A DNA stretch of 64,000 bases from positions 310,001-374,000 of the forward strand of contig NZ_JAJKBG010000003.1 in assembly GCF_022750635.1 (NCBI RefSeq). The letters run 5' to 3'. The DNA comes from Brevundimonas pishanensis (GTDB lineage: Bacteria > Pseudomonadota > Alphaproteobacteria > Caulobacterales > Caulobacteraceae). The translations under genes were made by a program, and so were the position numbers. Positions within the stretch are counted from its first letter, which is position 1. Each line of letters opens with the position of its first letter. Positions 35,357 to 43,822 of this stretch are shown piece by piece. Below the pieces are notes generated by a model. That model searched no databases. It saw only the letters and a program-made list of their open reading frames with translations, and was not told the DNA's origin.

Positions 35357-35923
35357 TTAGTCCGCGCGGCGAACGTATTCGCCCGTGGAGGTGTCCACGA
35401 CGATTTTTTCACCCACGCCCATGTAAGGTGGGATCATGATGCGAACGCCGTTCGAAGCCTTGGCGGGCTTGTACGACGACGAAGCGGTCTGGCCCTTAAC
35501 GGTCGGCTCGGTTTCGGCGACTTCCAGAACCACTTGGTCGGGCAGTTCCAGACCAATCGGACGCTCTTCGTGCATCTCGATGATCACCTTCATACCTTCT
35601 TGCAGGTACGGGATACGCTCGTCGCCGACCCAGTCTTTTTGCAGTTCGATCTGCTCGTAGGTGGCGTCGTCCATGAAGACCAGGCTCTCGCCGTTGTCGA
35701 ACAGGTAGGAGAAGTCCTTCTGTTCCAGCGTGACGCGCTCGACCTTGTCTTCCGAGCGGAAGCGTTCAGCCAGCTTGTTGCCGGTCTCGAGGTTCTTGGC
35801 TTCCACGTTGGCGAAAGCGCCGCCCTTGCCGGGCTTGACGTGGTTGACCTTGGTGACGACCCACAGACCAGCGTTGTGCTGCAGGACCATACCCGGCTTG
35901 ATGGTGTTGGCGTTGATTTTCAT
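35357..35923 (-). CDS. efp: Elongation factor P
   Basis: The 188-residue product is a complete [20 protein letters not shown] at the start, the KPGKGGAF loop with lysine 33 at its tip (the site that is modified in many bacteria), and the C-terminal [23 protein letters not shown] relieves ribosome stalling at proline runs. The ATG at 35923 matches the family N-terminus, although the ribosome binding site is weak. A longer frame extends to 36022 but has no support. No EpmA gene is seen in the window. Confidence 0.97.
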   Translation of the reverse strand: MKINANTIKPGMVLQHNAGLWVVTKVNHVKPGKGGAFANVEAKNLETGNKLAERFRSEDKVERVTLEQKDFSYLFDNGESLVFMDDATYEQIELQKDWVGDERIPYLQEGMKVIIEMHEERPIGLELPDQVVLEVAETEPTVKGQTASSSYKPAKASNGVRIMIPPYMGVGEKIVVDTSTGEYVRRAD

Positions 35924-36055
35924 GAGGAACCGTTCGGGGCTCGTTGATGGGCAGGCGGGCGCCAACCGATCGGGGCGCTCCAAATCGTCGCGAGCCGTAG
36001 AGTAAAGGGGACGAAAGGGCAATGGGATCGGCCCCTGTCCCCCTAGAGATATGCG

Positions 36056-36550
36056 TTATTTCACCAAGTTTGTGGCGGCGGAAACCGGATCGATCTCGGC
36101 GTTTACCCCGCGCAACTTGCGGGCCTCATAGGCAAAGGCGGCTGCCAGACCTGCGGAAACCATGGCGGCACCGATCTGGGTCCAGCGGTCGCGTGGCCTG
36201 GCCGCCAACCACCAGGCATTGGCCGTTTGTGCCAGCGCCCAGAGGCCGAGCGCACTGGTCCGGCCCTTTTTGGCGGGCGAGTTCCATACCCGTATCGCCG
36301 ACAGGGAATTGGCCGAGAACACCGCAGGCATCAGCCAGTTACCGGCCTTCACCTCGTTTTTGACGCGGCGGCCAAAGGATTTGGTCGTCTGCTCCGGCGC
36401 AATCTCGCGGGCCAGTACAGTCACAGCCAAGGCGAACCCTGCGGTCAGCAAGGCCCCTGTCAGCACGTGGCTCACATCGCGGTTTCCGAGGTTCAGGAAC
36501 TCGTCGGCCTTGTCGCGGGCGGTATCGATCAGGTCTTCAAAATCTTCCAT
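36056..36550 (-). CDS. Membrane protein of unknown function
   Basis: The product of about 164 residues starts MEDFEDLIDTARDKADEFLN, a charged helix. Four hydrophobic stretches follow: HVLTGALLTAGFALAVTVLA, WLMPAVFSANSLSAI, LGLWALAQTANAWWLA and GAAMVSAGLAAAFAYEA. I recognise no family. The ATG at 36550 fits because the longer frame to 36859 runs through the terminator and 3' end of bfr. It lies next to iron-storage genes but shares no clear iron box, so a link to them is not supported. Confidence 0.65.
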   Translation of the reverse strand: MEDFEDLIDTARDKADEFLNLGNRDVSHVLTGALLTAGFALAVTVLAREIAPEQTTKSFGRRVKNEVKAGNWLMPAVFSANSLSAIRVWNSPAKKGRTSALGLWALAQTANAWWLAARPRDRWTQIGAAMVSAGLAAAFAYEARKLRGVNAEIDPVSAATNLVK

Positions 36551-36564
36551 CCAGCCCAAATGAA

Positions 36565-36595
36565 AGGGCGGCAGGGATGTTCCCTGCCGCCCGAA
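36565..36595 (-). terminator. Terminator of bfr
   Basis: GGGCGGCAGGGA pairs with TCCCTGCCGCCC across ACA on the minus strand and is followed by TTTC. It lies past the bfr stop at 36625. Confidence 0.85.
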
Positions 36596-36624
36596 CACTT
36601 GTTCGCCATAAGCGTCAAAAAGGG

Positions 36625-37113
36625 TCAGTGACCCTCGCCGACGATCTCTTTCATGGCCGACTGCAGATAGTTCTGCGCACCCATCAGTTCGACCAGCTTG
36701 AGCTGGTTTTCGAGGAAGTCGATGTGGTGCTCGGTGTCGGTCAGGATCTGCTGCAGGATTTCGCGGCTGACGTAGTCGCGGGCCGCTTCGCATTCGGTCA
36801 GCGCGTCGCGGGTTGCGGCGCGGCTGTTGATCTCGAGCTGCAGATCGGCTTGCAGGCACTCAATCGGCTCTTCGCCGACCTTGAGTTTGTGCAGGTCTTG
36901 CAGGTTGGGCAAACCGTCGAGGAACAGGACCCGCTTGATGAGCAGGTCGGCGTGTTTCATCTCGCCGATCGATTCTTTGTAGATGATGTCGCCGAGGTGG
37001 GTCAGGCCCCAGCTTTCGAACATGCGGGCGTGCAGGAAGTACTGGTTCACCGCGGTCAGTTCGTTGGTCAGCACCGCATTAAGAGTGCGGATGATTGCGG
37101 GATCGCCCTTCAT
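36625..37113 (-). CDS. bfr: Bacterioferritin
   Basis: The 162-residue product matches bacterioferritin at the ferroxidase centre: E18 in LTNELTAVNQYF, E51 and H54 in GEMKHAD, the heme ligand M52 in the same motif, and E in LTDTEHHIDFLENQL for the second metal pair. It stores ferric iron and binds heme between subunits. I chose ATG 37113, since an ATG at 37119 sits too close to the AGAAGG ribosome site. Bfd is encoded upstream on the same strand. Confidence 0.97.
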   Translation of the reverse strand: MKGDPAIIRTLNAVLTNELTAVNQYFLHARMFESWGLTHLGDIIYKESIGEMKHADLLIKRVLFLDGLPNLQDLHKLKVGEEPIECLQADLQLEINSRAATRDALTECEAARDYVSREILQQILTDTEHHIDFLENQLKLVELMGAQNYLQSAMKEIVGEGH

Positions 37114-37281
37114 GGTCATGCCTTCTGTCTTATGCAGATACCGGCGACCACAGTTCAATCCGTGGTGTCATCTCTGCCTGTTCAAGAAGCAGAATAACAC
37201 CAAAACACAGCAAATGTTTATTTGCGAGTTACTTTCACCACATTGATAATGCGAGCGTCACTCGCATATGCATGCGGGAAG

Positions 37282-37467
37282 TTATTCGGCCGCCATGGCG
37301 TAGGCGTGCTCGGATTCGTGAATCATCTCGCGCATTTCGCAGACGCATTTCGCGCACTGGGCCTTGCAGCCCTGAGAGGCGAAAATGTCCTTCGGACGCT
37401 TGGCACCGGCCTCGATGGCAAAGTGGACGTCGCGGGCGCGGATGCCATTACAGTTACAGACGTACAA
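37282..37467 (-). CDS. bfd: Bacterioferritin-associated ferredoxin Bfd
   Basis: The 61-residue product has the four-cysteine Fer2_BFD pattern: C4 and C6 in MYVCNCNGI, C38 and C41 in KAQCAKCVCEM. The [2Fe-2S] cluster lets Bfd pass electrons to bacterioferritin and release stored iron, so its synthesis is normally raised when iron is scarce. The iron box at about 37526 lies upstream of its start. A weak hairpin (ATGCGAG and CTCGCAT) lies past the stop around 37245. Confidence 0.95.
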   Translation of the reverse strand: MYVCNCNGIRARDVHFAIEAGAKRPKDIFASQGCKAQCAKCVCEMREMIHESEHAYAMAAE

Positions 37468-37486
37468 GGCGTAGGGCCCTTGTCAG

Positions 37487-37544
37487 TTGCTGAGAATGAC
37501 TCTCCATATCATGATTTTATAACTGTGCAAATCATTCTCAATAG
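37487..37544. promoter_or_regulatory. Iron-box region upstream of bfd and thiE
   Basis: The region holds GAGAATGACTCTC (37490-37502) and TGCAAATCATTCTCAATAG (37526-37544). The second is the inverse of an AT-rich Fur-type box (TTGAGAATGATTTGCA on the minus strand). It sits between divergent bfd and thiE starts, so one or both could be controlled by an iron regulator such as Fur. The sequence at 40884-40902 differs from the second box at one of 19 positions. Confidence 0.6.
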
Positions 37545-37603
37545 CCTGCGACCAAGGTCCGGATATGTTGACGTAAGCGCCACATGAGGGCAGGGCCTTT
37601 GGC

Positions 37604-38263
37604 ATGGCCCGTGAACCTCAAGTCCCGCTTCGTCCTGCTTGTCAGCTCTACCTCATCACGCCGTCTTCGATTGACGATCTGGACGCCTTTGCCGCGCGTC
37701 TGGACGCAGCGCTGGGCGCGGGCGAGGTCGCGTGCGTGCAGATCCGTCTGAAGCCGGCGAGTGATGACCAAATCCGCGAGGCCGTCGCCAAGCTGAAGCC
37801 TGTATGCCATGCGCATGGGGTACCGGTGCTGCTCAACGACCGTCCCGACCTTGCCCGCGCCACGGGCTGCGACGGTGTGCATGTGGGGCAGGAGGACGCT
37901 TCGGTCGCCGACGCCCGCCGTATGCTGGGGGAAAACGGCATGATCGGCGCGACCTGCCACGACAGTCGGCATCTGGCGATGGAAGCTTCGGAGGCCAGCG
38001 CTGACTACGTGGCCTTCGGTGCCTTCTTCCCGACCGATACCAAGGAAACAACGCATCGCCCTGAACTGGAAATCCTGACCATCTGGCAGGAGACGATGGA
38101 AACGCCTTGCGTCGCCATTGGAGGTATCACCGTCGAGACGGCTGCGGAGGTAGCTCGCGCCGGTGCAGACTTCATCGCCGTCAGTGGCGGGGTCTGGAAT
38201 CATCCGGAAGGCGAAGTCGTTGCAATAAAAGCGTTCTGCGAATCCTTGGCGACCGCCTTCTAA
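37604..38263 (+). CDS. thiE: Thiamine phosphate synthase ThiE
   Basis: The 219-residue TIM-barrel product has [24 protein letters not shown] and the central [18 protein letters not shown], with the GATCHDS and VAIGGIT blocks. ThiE joins the thiazole and pyrimidine phosphates to give thiamine phosphate. The length and order fit ThiE; some residues differ from the textbook form ([12 protein letters not shown] for NDR). I looked for a TPP riboswitch upstream and saw none. The start ATG lies after the bfd iron-box region. Confidence 0.88.
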   Translation: MAREPQVPLRPACQLYLITPSSIDDLDAFAARLDAALGAGEVACVQIRLKPASDDQIREAVAKLKPVCHAHGVPVLLNDRPDLARATGCDGVHVGQEDASVADARRMLGENGMIGATCHDSRHLAMEASEASADYVAFGAFFPTDTKETTHRPELEILTIWQETMETPCVAIGGITVETAAEVARAGADFIAVSGGVWNHPEGEVVAIKAFCESLATAF

Positions 38264-38347
38264 AAGCTTAGCTTCAGACCCTGTTAAAGGCCCACTACCT
38301 AAGGTCGGTAGTCGATACGCTGCCCGCTAGGTGCAGGACGGGGGAAT

Positions 38348-40075
38348 ATGGCTTTGAGGGGCGAGCAATATCAGGCTCGGCGGACGTCGCTTGCCGACTA
38401 TGTAGCGGCAGCTCGCGCGCGCCTGGCGACCGGTGCGGGATTGGCCCGCCTGCATGATCGGCATGCACCCGCCAACCTGACCTTCTTCCGCCGACCGTTC
38501 GCTCTGGTCGGCACGGTCGGTGCCCTTTGCCTGCTCGTTGTTATTTCCGTGCGCTTCATGGCGGCGGGGCCGGGCGTCATCTCGACCCTTTGGGTCACAA
38601 GTGGTGTCGCCGTTCTGACGTGGCTGAAGGCCGGTCGGGGCGTGCGTTATGATTTGGCCTTCGGCGCGCTGGTCTTCATGGCACTTATGGCCGGAGAGCT
38701 GATCCTCGGTAATCCGCCGCATCGCGCAATCGTCTTCGTGGCATTGAACCTGCTCGAGATCGTGCTTTGCCTCATGATCTTGCGGCACATTTTCCCCAAG
38801 CTGGACGTGCACAGTGTGAACGGTCAGGTGAAGCTCCTGGTCACTGCGTTCTGCGCGGTGCTGCCCTCGGCGCTCCTGTGCGGAGTTGTTCTGAATCACG
38901 GGGCGTCGGACGGGTATTTCGGCGGGGTCCGGATGTGGTTCCTCGGTCGGGGGATAGGCCTTTTGGTGGTGTTGGCGACGGGTCTGGCCTTCCAGCGCTC
39001 CATCCTGTTGTTCGCCCATCCCGTGCGACGTGTCATCGAGGCTGTGCTGGCTTTCGGCATCCTGATTGCGGGTGCCATTCTGGTCTTTGGCCCGACGCAG
39101 GTGATGTTGGTCTTCCTGCTGCTGCCCGCCATGATTGTCATCGCGGTCCGGTTCCGCGTGGCGGGGACGGCCTTGGGACTACTGATCATCAGTATCATCG
39201 CCATCAAGGGGACGATGGCGGGATATGGTCCCTACTATAACCTCAGCGTCGACCGGGCTTTGGGCATGGTTCAGGTGATGATCCTGTTTGGTTATGCCCC
39301 TGCGTTGATCGTGGCTGCATTGCTGGATGAGCGGGACGGACTTGCGGTTCGCGCGCGCCTTGGTCGCCAGAAGGCCGAGATGGCGTCTGCTGCCAAATCG
39401 CGTCTGTTGGCCAACGTCGCCCACGAAATCAAAAGCCCCGTAGGCGGTATCATCGGCATCGCTGAAATGTGGGCATCCGGTCATCTGGGCGAAGTCACGC
39501 CTGCGCAGAAAGACATGGCCGAAATGATGGTTCGGACGGGGCGTCAGATCGAGGCACTGTCCCATGATCTTCTGGATGTATCGCAGGCAGAGTCCGGTGC
39601 CGTGCGCATCGAAGCGCGTCCCACCGACGTGGCCGGAGCCCTTGCCGACGTGAGCAAGACCTTGAGCCTGATGCCGGAAGCCGCTGGCATCACGCTGGAA
39701 GTCGCGGACGTAGAACCCGGCCTCAGGGTCATGGCAGATTCACAGCGACTGGCCCAGATCCTGTCCAACCTTGGCAGCAATGCCGTGAAATATGGTCGGG
39801 CAGGTGGGTTCGTGCGATTTGCCGCTGCGCGAAGTGCCAACGGCCATGTGCGGCTGATTGTACAGGACGGCGGTCCTGGTTTGACGCCGGAGAAAAAGGC
39901 CCAGTTGTTCGAACCCTTCAACCGTCTGGGGCTGGAGCGTTCAGCCATTGAGGGCCATGGCATCGGGCTGGCGCTCTCCAAGCGACTGGTCGAATTGCAG
40001 AACGGCCAGATGGGTGTGGATTCCGAGGCAGGCGAGGGCGCGTCCTTCTGGGTGGAGCTGCCCGAGGCGTACTAA
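38348..40075 (+). CDS. Membrane sensor histidine kinase (MASE1-like N-terminus)
   Basis: The 575-residue product has about eight hydrophobic segments in residues 50-325, in a pattern like the MASE1 sensory domain, then a kinase core. The H-box is LLANVAHEIKSPVGGIIGIA with histidine near residue 359, followed by N box (LSNLGSNAVKYG), G1 (DGGPGLT) and G2 (GHGIGLALSKRLVELQNG). No receiver domain is attached. The MASE1 name is by topology and not by clear residue match. It starts with GGGGGAAT before the ATG. No partner regulator is adjacent. Confidence 0.88.
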   Translation: MALRGEQYQARRTSLADYVAAARARLATGAGLARLHDRHAPANLTFFRRPFALVGTVGALCLLVVISVRFMAAGPGVISTLWVTSGVAVLTWLKAGRGVRYDLAFGALVFMALMAGELILGNPPHRAIVFVALNLLEIVLCLMILRHIFPKLDVHSVNGQVKLLVTAFCAVLPSALLCGVVLNHGASDGYFGGVRMWFLGRGIGLLVVLATGLAFQRSILLFAHPVRRVIEAVLAFGILIAGAILVFGPTQVMLVFLLLPAMIVIAVRFRVAGTALGLLIISIIAIKGTMAGYGPYYNLSVDRALGMVQVMILFGYAPALIVAALLDERDGLAVRARLGRQKAEMASAAKSRLLANVAHEIKSPVGGIIGIAEMWASGHLGEVTPAQKDMAEMMVRTGRQIEALSHDLLDVSQAESGAVRIEARPTDVAGALADVSKTLSLMPEAAGITLEVADVEPGLRVMADSQRLAQILSNLGSNAVKYGRAGGFVRFAAARSANGHVRLIVQDGGPGLTPEKKAQLFEPFNRLGLERSAIEGHGIGLALSKRLVELQNGQMGVDSEAGEGASFWVELPEAY

Positions 40076-40119
40076 GTCGGCACTTGCCGAGGGGCCTCAC
40101 ATCGTTAGATGTTGAGGTC

Positions 40120-40824
40120 ATGAAACAGGCAAACCATCTCCCCCTCGCTGCGAGCGTCGCACTGGCTGCTTTGGTGGCCGCTGTGCCTGCTGTAGCGCAG
40201 AGCGCACAGGAACTGACACGCTCATTAAACTCGCGTCCGGCAAGCCCGACGGGGGCTGCCACGACGAGCCCGCAATCGCGACCGGCCGTCGCACCGGCCG
40301 CGCAACCTGCACCCGCCGGACAAGCTGCTCCGGCACCGGCGCGATCTTCCACTCCGGCTCAGGCTCCTGCGCAAACACCGGCTCCCGTCGCGGCACCGGC
40401 GACCACAGCTCCCGCAGCTCCTGCAGCTGAAGTGTCTGCTGCGCCGCCGCCTGTGCGTGTGATCCCTCTGAACGCCGAGGCCATTTCGACCCTGCCGTTC
40501 CGGATTGATCTGCGCGGTGCCCAGATCGTCGAGCGACCCGCAGGTCCTCGCGCCAAAATCTATTCGGTCAGCCGCGCGGAAAAGCCGCTGCTGATGATCT
40601 ATGCAGGCCCCCAATCCGACTATCCGATTTATGACGGAGAGCAGGCGACCGTTGCTGGCCGTACCTCCATCATCCTGAGCGACGGGGGCGTAAGGCGCGC
40701 CGTCGAGCACCTTTTCCGCCGCGATGATGCCCAGCCTGCAGATATCCACGTGTGGCTGATTACAACCGATGGCGCTGACGGTGCCCTCGCCGAACAGATC
40801 GGCCAGTCGGTCGATCCTCGCTGA
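40120..40824 (+). CDS. Secreted or periplasmic protein with proline/alanine-rich linker
   Basis: The product of about 234 residues has a signal peptide (PLAASVALAALVAAVPAVAQ), then about 75 residues of alternating alanine, proline and threonine. A C-terminal domain rich in beta-type residues follows (PLNAEAISTLPFRIDLRGAQ and LIMIYAGPQSDYP-like text), with no family that I recognise. The ATG at 40120 has GAGGTC upstream; the longer frame from 40084 is less likely. The proline-rich linker suggests it spans the periplasm or crosses peptidoglycan. It follows the histidine kinase gene closely. Confidence 0.75.
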   Translation: MKQANHLPLAASVALAALVAAVPAVAQSAQELTRSLNSRPASPTGAATTSPQSRPAVAPAAQPAPAGQAAPAPARSSTPAQAPAQTPAPVAAPATTAPAAPAAEVSAAPPPVRVIPLNAEAISTLPFRIDLRGAQIVERPAGPRAKIYSVSRAEKPLLMIYAGPQSDYPIYDGEQATVAGRTSIILSDGGVRRAVEHLFRRDDAQPADIHVWLITTDGADGALAEQIGQSVDPR

Positions 40825-40873
40825 TCACGCTTTCGTGCAGGTGACAAAAGCCGCTTGAGGAATCATCGCGATC

Positions 40874-40902
40874 CGAATGATCTTGCAAATCATTCGCAAT
40901 AG
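40874..40902. promoter_or_regulatory. Iron-box-like operator before a small reading frame
   Basis: An 8-base inverted repeat CGAATGAT (40874-40881) and ATCATTCG (40889-40896) with a CTTGCAA spacer overlaps TGCAAATCATTCGCAATAG (40884-40902). The latter matches the bfd upstream box at 18 of 19 positions. It lies directly before the AGGAGG ribosome site of the small frame at 40912. Confidence 0.6.
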
Positions 40903-40911
40903 GAGGTCGCG

Positions 40912-41073
40912 ATGATTGTCCTCGGTATCGGTATGTCCCACCTGACCCGCCTCATGAAAAAAGGCGCAAAGGATGAACCCCTGCGCCCTTCGGGACGTCC
41001 GAACCTCCGGGTAATCGAAGGTACTCAGTCTCAGTTCAGTCCGCGTACCTCGCCCGCACGCCAGATGCGGTAG
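40912..41073 (+). CDS. Candidate small protein after an iron box (53 codons)
   Basis: A perfect AGGAGG ribosome site precedes ATG 40912. The frame encodes 53 residues beginning MIVLGIGMSHLTRLMKKGAK and ends in TAG at 41071-41073. The product is basic, has no membrane segment, no cysteine and no family that I recognise; it is not like HemP. The 3' end overlaps the ecotin gene on the other strand, and it runs through the ecotin terminator hairpin. The operator before it and the strong ribosome site make translation plausible, but a remnant of a longer lost gene is equally possible. Confidence 0.4.
   Translation: MIVLGIGMSHLTRLMKKGAKDEPLRPSGRPNLRVIEGTQSQFSPRTSPARQMR
40957..40987 (-). terminator. 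Terminator of the ecotin gene
   Basis: On the minus strand GGCGCAGGGG pairs through TGCGCC and is followed by TTTTTT. It lies past the stop codon at 41031 and inside the small frame on the plus strand. Confidence 0.7.
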
Positions 41074-41534
41074 CGTATTTCCGCGTCTTCCGGCGTGTAG
41101 ATCACCACGGGGAGGCGCGAGTTGTAGCGAACCAGCGTCTGCTGCGGGATGGTGACAAACGCTTCGCGCGTCGAGTTGGCCGGGCAGCCCATCAAAGTCG
41201 ATGCACCCGGGCCAAGGCGCGGCACGACGTAATAGTCATAGCCCCAGCCCTCGGCTGTGCGGGTTTCGATCTCTCCAGCCAGCATGTGGTGGTTGCAGTC
41301 GACCTGCTGCGTCTTGCCGATCAACAGTTCAACCTTCAACTCGTCCTCGTTCGCGACAGGGGGAACGATAAGGACGTGGCGCTTCTGGCTTGCGGTCGCG
41401 GCCGGAAACGCCTTGAGCTGATCGGCAGGGTTTTCGGCGACCTGACCGGTGGCAGGTGCCTGTGCCACGACGGGAGCCGTCGCACAGGCGGTCAATGCCA
41501 GCGCCGCCATGGAGGCAAGGGCAAGATTTCGCAT
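41031..41534 (-). CDS. Ecotin-family serine protease inhibitor, lipoprotein form
   Basis: The product of about 167 residues has a lipobox (ALTACAT), so it would be lipidated on the cysteine near residue 17. The mature part matches ecotin: KVELLIGKTQQVDCNHHML, EGWGYDYYVV, a reactive loop GASTLMGCP, RYNSRLPVVIYTPEDAEIRYR. The two cysteines of the ecotin disulphide are kept (in VDCN and MGCP). Aligning STLM to the E. coli STMM loop puts leucine at the P1 position. Ecotin inhibits trypsin-like and chymotrypsin-like proteases, and here it may guard the envelope. ATG 41534 is preferred over ATG 41561. Confidence 0.88.
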   Translation of the reverse strand: MRNLALASMAALALTACATAPVVAQAPATGQVAENPADQLKAFPAATASQKRHVLIVPPVANEDELKVELLIGKTQQVDCNHHMLAGEIETRTAEGWGYDYYVVPRLGPGASTLMGCPANSTREAFVTIPQQTLVRYNSRLPVVIYTPEDAEIRYRIWRAGEVRGLN

Positions 41535-41581
41535 GGTTAAGGCCTTATCCTGTAAATCCATGCTATCTAAACGCTGTTAAG

Positions 41582-42769
41582 TTAGGCCAGTTCCACCGCC
41601 ATCGAGACGGCTTCGCCACCGCCGATGCACAGCGATGCGACGCCGCGCTTCAGACCGCGAGCTTCCAGTGCGGCCAACAGGGTGGCCATGATGCGAGCAC
41701 CCGAGGCACCGATCGGGTGACCCAGAGCGGTGGCACCGCCGTTGACGTTCAGCTTGGCGCGATCGATGCCGAGTTCCTTTTGGGCGATCATGGCGACCAC
41801 GGCGAAGGCTTCGTTCACTTCCCACAGATCGACGTCTTCGACCGACCAGCCAGCCTTTTGCAGCGTCTTCTGCATCGCCGGAACCGGGGCGGTGGTGAAC
41901 AGGCCCGGCTCATGGGCGTGGGCCGAGTGCGAAACGACACGGGCGACGATCTTCAAGCCTAGTGCCTTGGCAGTGCTTTCGCGGGCCATCACCAGAGCGG
42001 CAGCGCCGTCAGAGATCGACGAGGCGTTGGCGGCGGTGATGCGGCCATCCTTGATGAAGGCAGGACGCAGGGTCGGGATTTTGGCCGGATCGGCCTTGCC
42101 CGGTTGTTCATCTTCCGAGACGGTGACGGTGCCCTTGCGGGTTTCGATCTCTACCGGAACAATCTCGTTCTTGAACGCACCCGAAGCGATGGCTTCTTTG
42201 GCGCGGTTCAGGCTTTCGATGGCGTAGGCGTCCATGTCTTCGCGGGTGAAGCCGTACTTCTCGGCGGCACCTTCGGCGAACACACCCATGGCCTTGCCTT
42301 CATAGGCATCTTCGAGACCGTCCATCATCATGGAATCGATGATCGTGTCGTGGCCGATGCGGGCACCTGCGCGGTGCTTGTTCATCAGGTACGGGGCCTG
42401 GGTCATCGACTCCATGCCGCCCGCAACGATGACGCTGGCCGAGCCGGCAAGCAGGGCGTCGTGCGCCATAACCGCAGCCTGAAGGCCCGAGCCACACATC
42501 TTGTTCAAGGTGGTGGCTTCAACGCCCAGCGGCAGACCGGCACCCAGAGCCGCCTGACGGGCAGGGGCCTGACCCAGACCGGCGGGGAGAACGCAGCCCA
42601 TAAAGATTTGCTCGATCTTTTCCGGAGCAACGCCGGCGCGCTCGACCGCAGCCTTGACGGCGGCGCTGCCCAGAGCGGTGGATTTCACGCTCGACAGAGC
42701 GCCCTGAAAGCCGCCCATCGGCGTGCGGGCGTAGGAGCAGATGACGACGGGATCGGTAGAAGCGGTCAT
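41582..42769 (-). CDS. Acetyl-CoA acetyltransferase (thiolase)
   Basis: The 395-residue product shows the thiolase signatures: the active cysteine in LNKMCGSGLQAAV, VNEAFAVV with the catalytic histidine region, NVNGGATALGHPIGASGARI and the final cysteine in SLCIGGGEAV. It condenses two acetyl-CoA units or cleaves acetoacetyl-CoA, feeding polyhydroxybutyrate or ketogenic metabolism. The length matches PhbA/AtoB. No phbB or phbC is next to it in this window. A two-subunit CoA transferase at 60500 might work in the same route. Confidence 0.97.
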   Translation of the reverse strand: MTASTDPVVICSYARTPMGGFQGALSSVKSTALGSAAVKAAVERAGVAPEKIEQIFMGCVLPAGLGQAPARQAALGAGLPLGVEATTLNKMCGSGLQAAVMAHDALLAGSASVIVAGGMESMTQAPYLMNKHRAGARIGHDTIIDSMMMDGLEDAYEGKAMGVFAEGAAEKYGFTREDMDAYAIESLNRAKEAIASGAFKNEIVPVEIETRKGTVTVSEDEQPGKADPAKIPTLRPAFIKDGRITAANASSISDGAAALVMARESTAKALGLKIVARVVSHSAHAHEPGLFTTAPVPAMQKTLQKAGWSVEDVDLWEVNEAFAVVAMIAQKELGIDRAKLNVNGGATALGHPIGASGARIMATLLAALEARGLKRGVASLCIGGGEAVSMAVELA

Positions 42770-42853
42770 GATTTTACAGCATCCGGAAAGGATTTCAGCG
42801 TTGGTGGCTGATTAGGGGCGTATGTTCGCGCAATGCAAGGTGGCGGCTGAACA

Positions 42854-43714
42854 CTATTTTCTGTTCAGAACCCGACGGCGCTGGCGTCCGATGCCAAGTA
42901 CGGTGCCATCCACACCCCATACGGTGACGTCGTCCACAGTCCAGTCGCGGTCGAAATCGATCAGTTCGAACTCGACATAGGCCCAGCCATCCGGCGTGTT
43001 CTGCGCGGTGGGCGGCGCGATGAAGTCGTAACGAAGATCGACGGTGGTCATCAGAACCGGATGCTGGAAGGCGGTCGATGCGGGCGGATAAAGAGCGTCC
43101 ATCAGATAGCAAAGGCGATAGACATCCAGCGGCTTCCCGTCGCGGAACCGCATCCACGTTCCTTCACGCCGGGCGCGGTCTTTGTTGCCGCCAAAGATGT
43201 TGGGCCCGTCCTGAAAGCGGTATTCGATCTGGCTGGCAAAGCGGGGCGTGAACGGGCCGCGCATGTGCTCTGACTCGGTGAGGCTGTTCACATCCACCGG
43301 TACCCGGTGCTTTTCATGGACGGGTGTGGGGCAGTCGCCGTCGACACCATAGGTTGCGCTGGCGGCATGGGTCAGGCGTTCGCCCTCGCCTGCGATCAGG
43401 TTGGCGTAGGACACCTGACGGCCTTTGCGCAGCAGACGCGGTTCGAACACCAGTTCTTCGCCGAACTTTGCGGCGGCCAGATACTGAACCGTCAGCGATT
43501 GCAGCGGCGCGTCTATCTCCAATCCCTCGGTCATGGTTTTGGCGCACATGGCCGCCAGCAATCCCCCGAACGGGAAGCCCTTTTCGGCCGGGATGCTGTT
43601 GGGTGCGTTGGAGAATTCGTGATGCACGGTCACGCGCCGGTTTGGCCCCTCCGACTGCATCTGCATCGCTATATCAAAGGTGCGCTGGGGGGCTTGGGTC
43701 TGGGTATCGGTCAT
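42854..43714 (-). CDS. Acyl-CoA thioesterase domain protein (TesB-like fold)
   Basis: The 286-residue product has an N-terminal part with HEFSNAPNSIPAEKGFPFGG and LTVQYLAAAKFGEELVFEPR, as in the thioesterase/acyl-CoA hotdog family, and a second half with the TTVDLRYDFIAPP block. These proteins hydrolyse acyl-CoA to free acid. I cannot fix the chain length it prefers. The gene is divergent from an HxlR regulator, and the inverted repeats in between suggest joint control. Confidence 0.8.
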   Translation of the reverse strand: MTDTQTQAPQRTFDIAMQMQSEGPNRRVTVHHEFSNAPNSIPAEKGFPFGGLLAAMCAKTMTEGLEIDAPLQSLTVQYLAAAKFGEELVFEPRLLRKGRQVSYANLIAGEGERLTHAASATYGVDGDCPTPVHEKHRVPVDVNSLTESEHMRGPFTPRFASQIEYRFQDGPNIFGGNKDRARREGTWMRFRDGKPLDVYRLCYLMDALYPPASTAFQHPVLMTTVDLRYDFIAPPTAQNTPDGWAYVEFELIDFDRDWTVDDVTVWGVDGTVLGIGRQRRRVLNRK

Positions 43715-43743
43715 CGGGCCGGGGAGGGCTGGAGGTCTAACAA

Positions 43744-43785
43744 AGTTGCAAAAAACAACTTACTGGGTCCGTTGCAGTTGGCAAC
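43744..43785. promoter_or_regulatory. HxlR-type operator pair between thioesterase and hxlR genes
   Basis: Two inverted repeats stand side by side: AGTTG-N7-CAACT (43744-43760) and GTTGC-N5-GCAAC (43771-43785). They lie between the divergent genes. The GTTG/CAAC arms agree in character, and the adjacent wHTH regulator is a natural candidate to bind them. Confidence 0.55.
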
Positions 43786-43822
43786 CCTTGTCAAAAGCCT
43801 GCCGCCACGTCACTTTAGCCTC

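Noticed and set aside
37468..37603. Possible TPP riboswitch before thiE
   Set aside because: No CUGAGA or ACCUGA type core elements seen; the region is explained by iron boxes.
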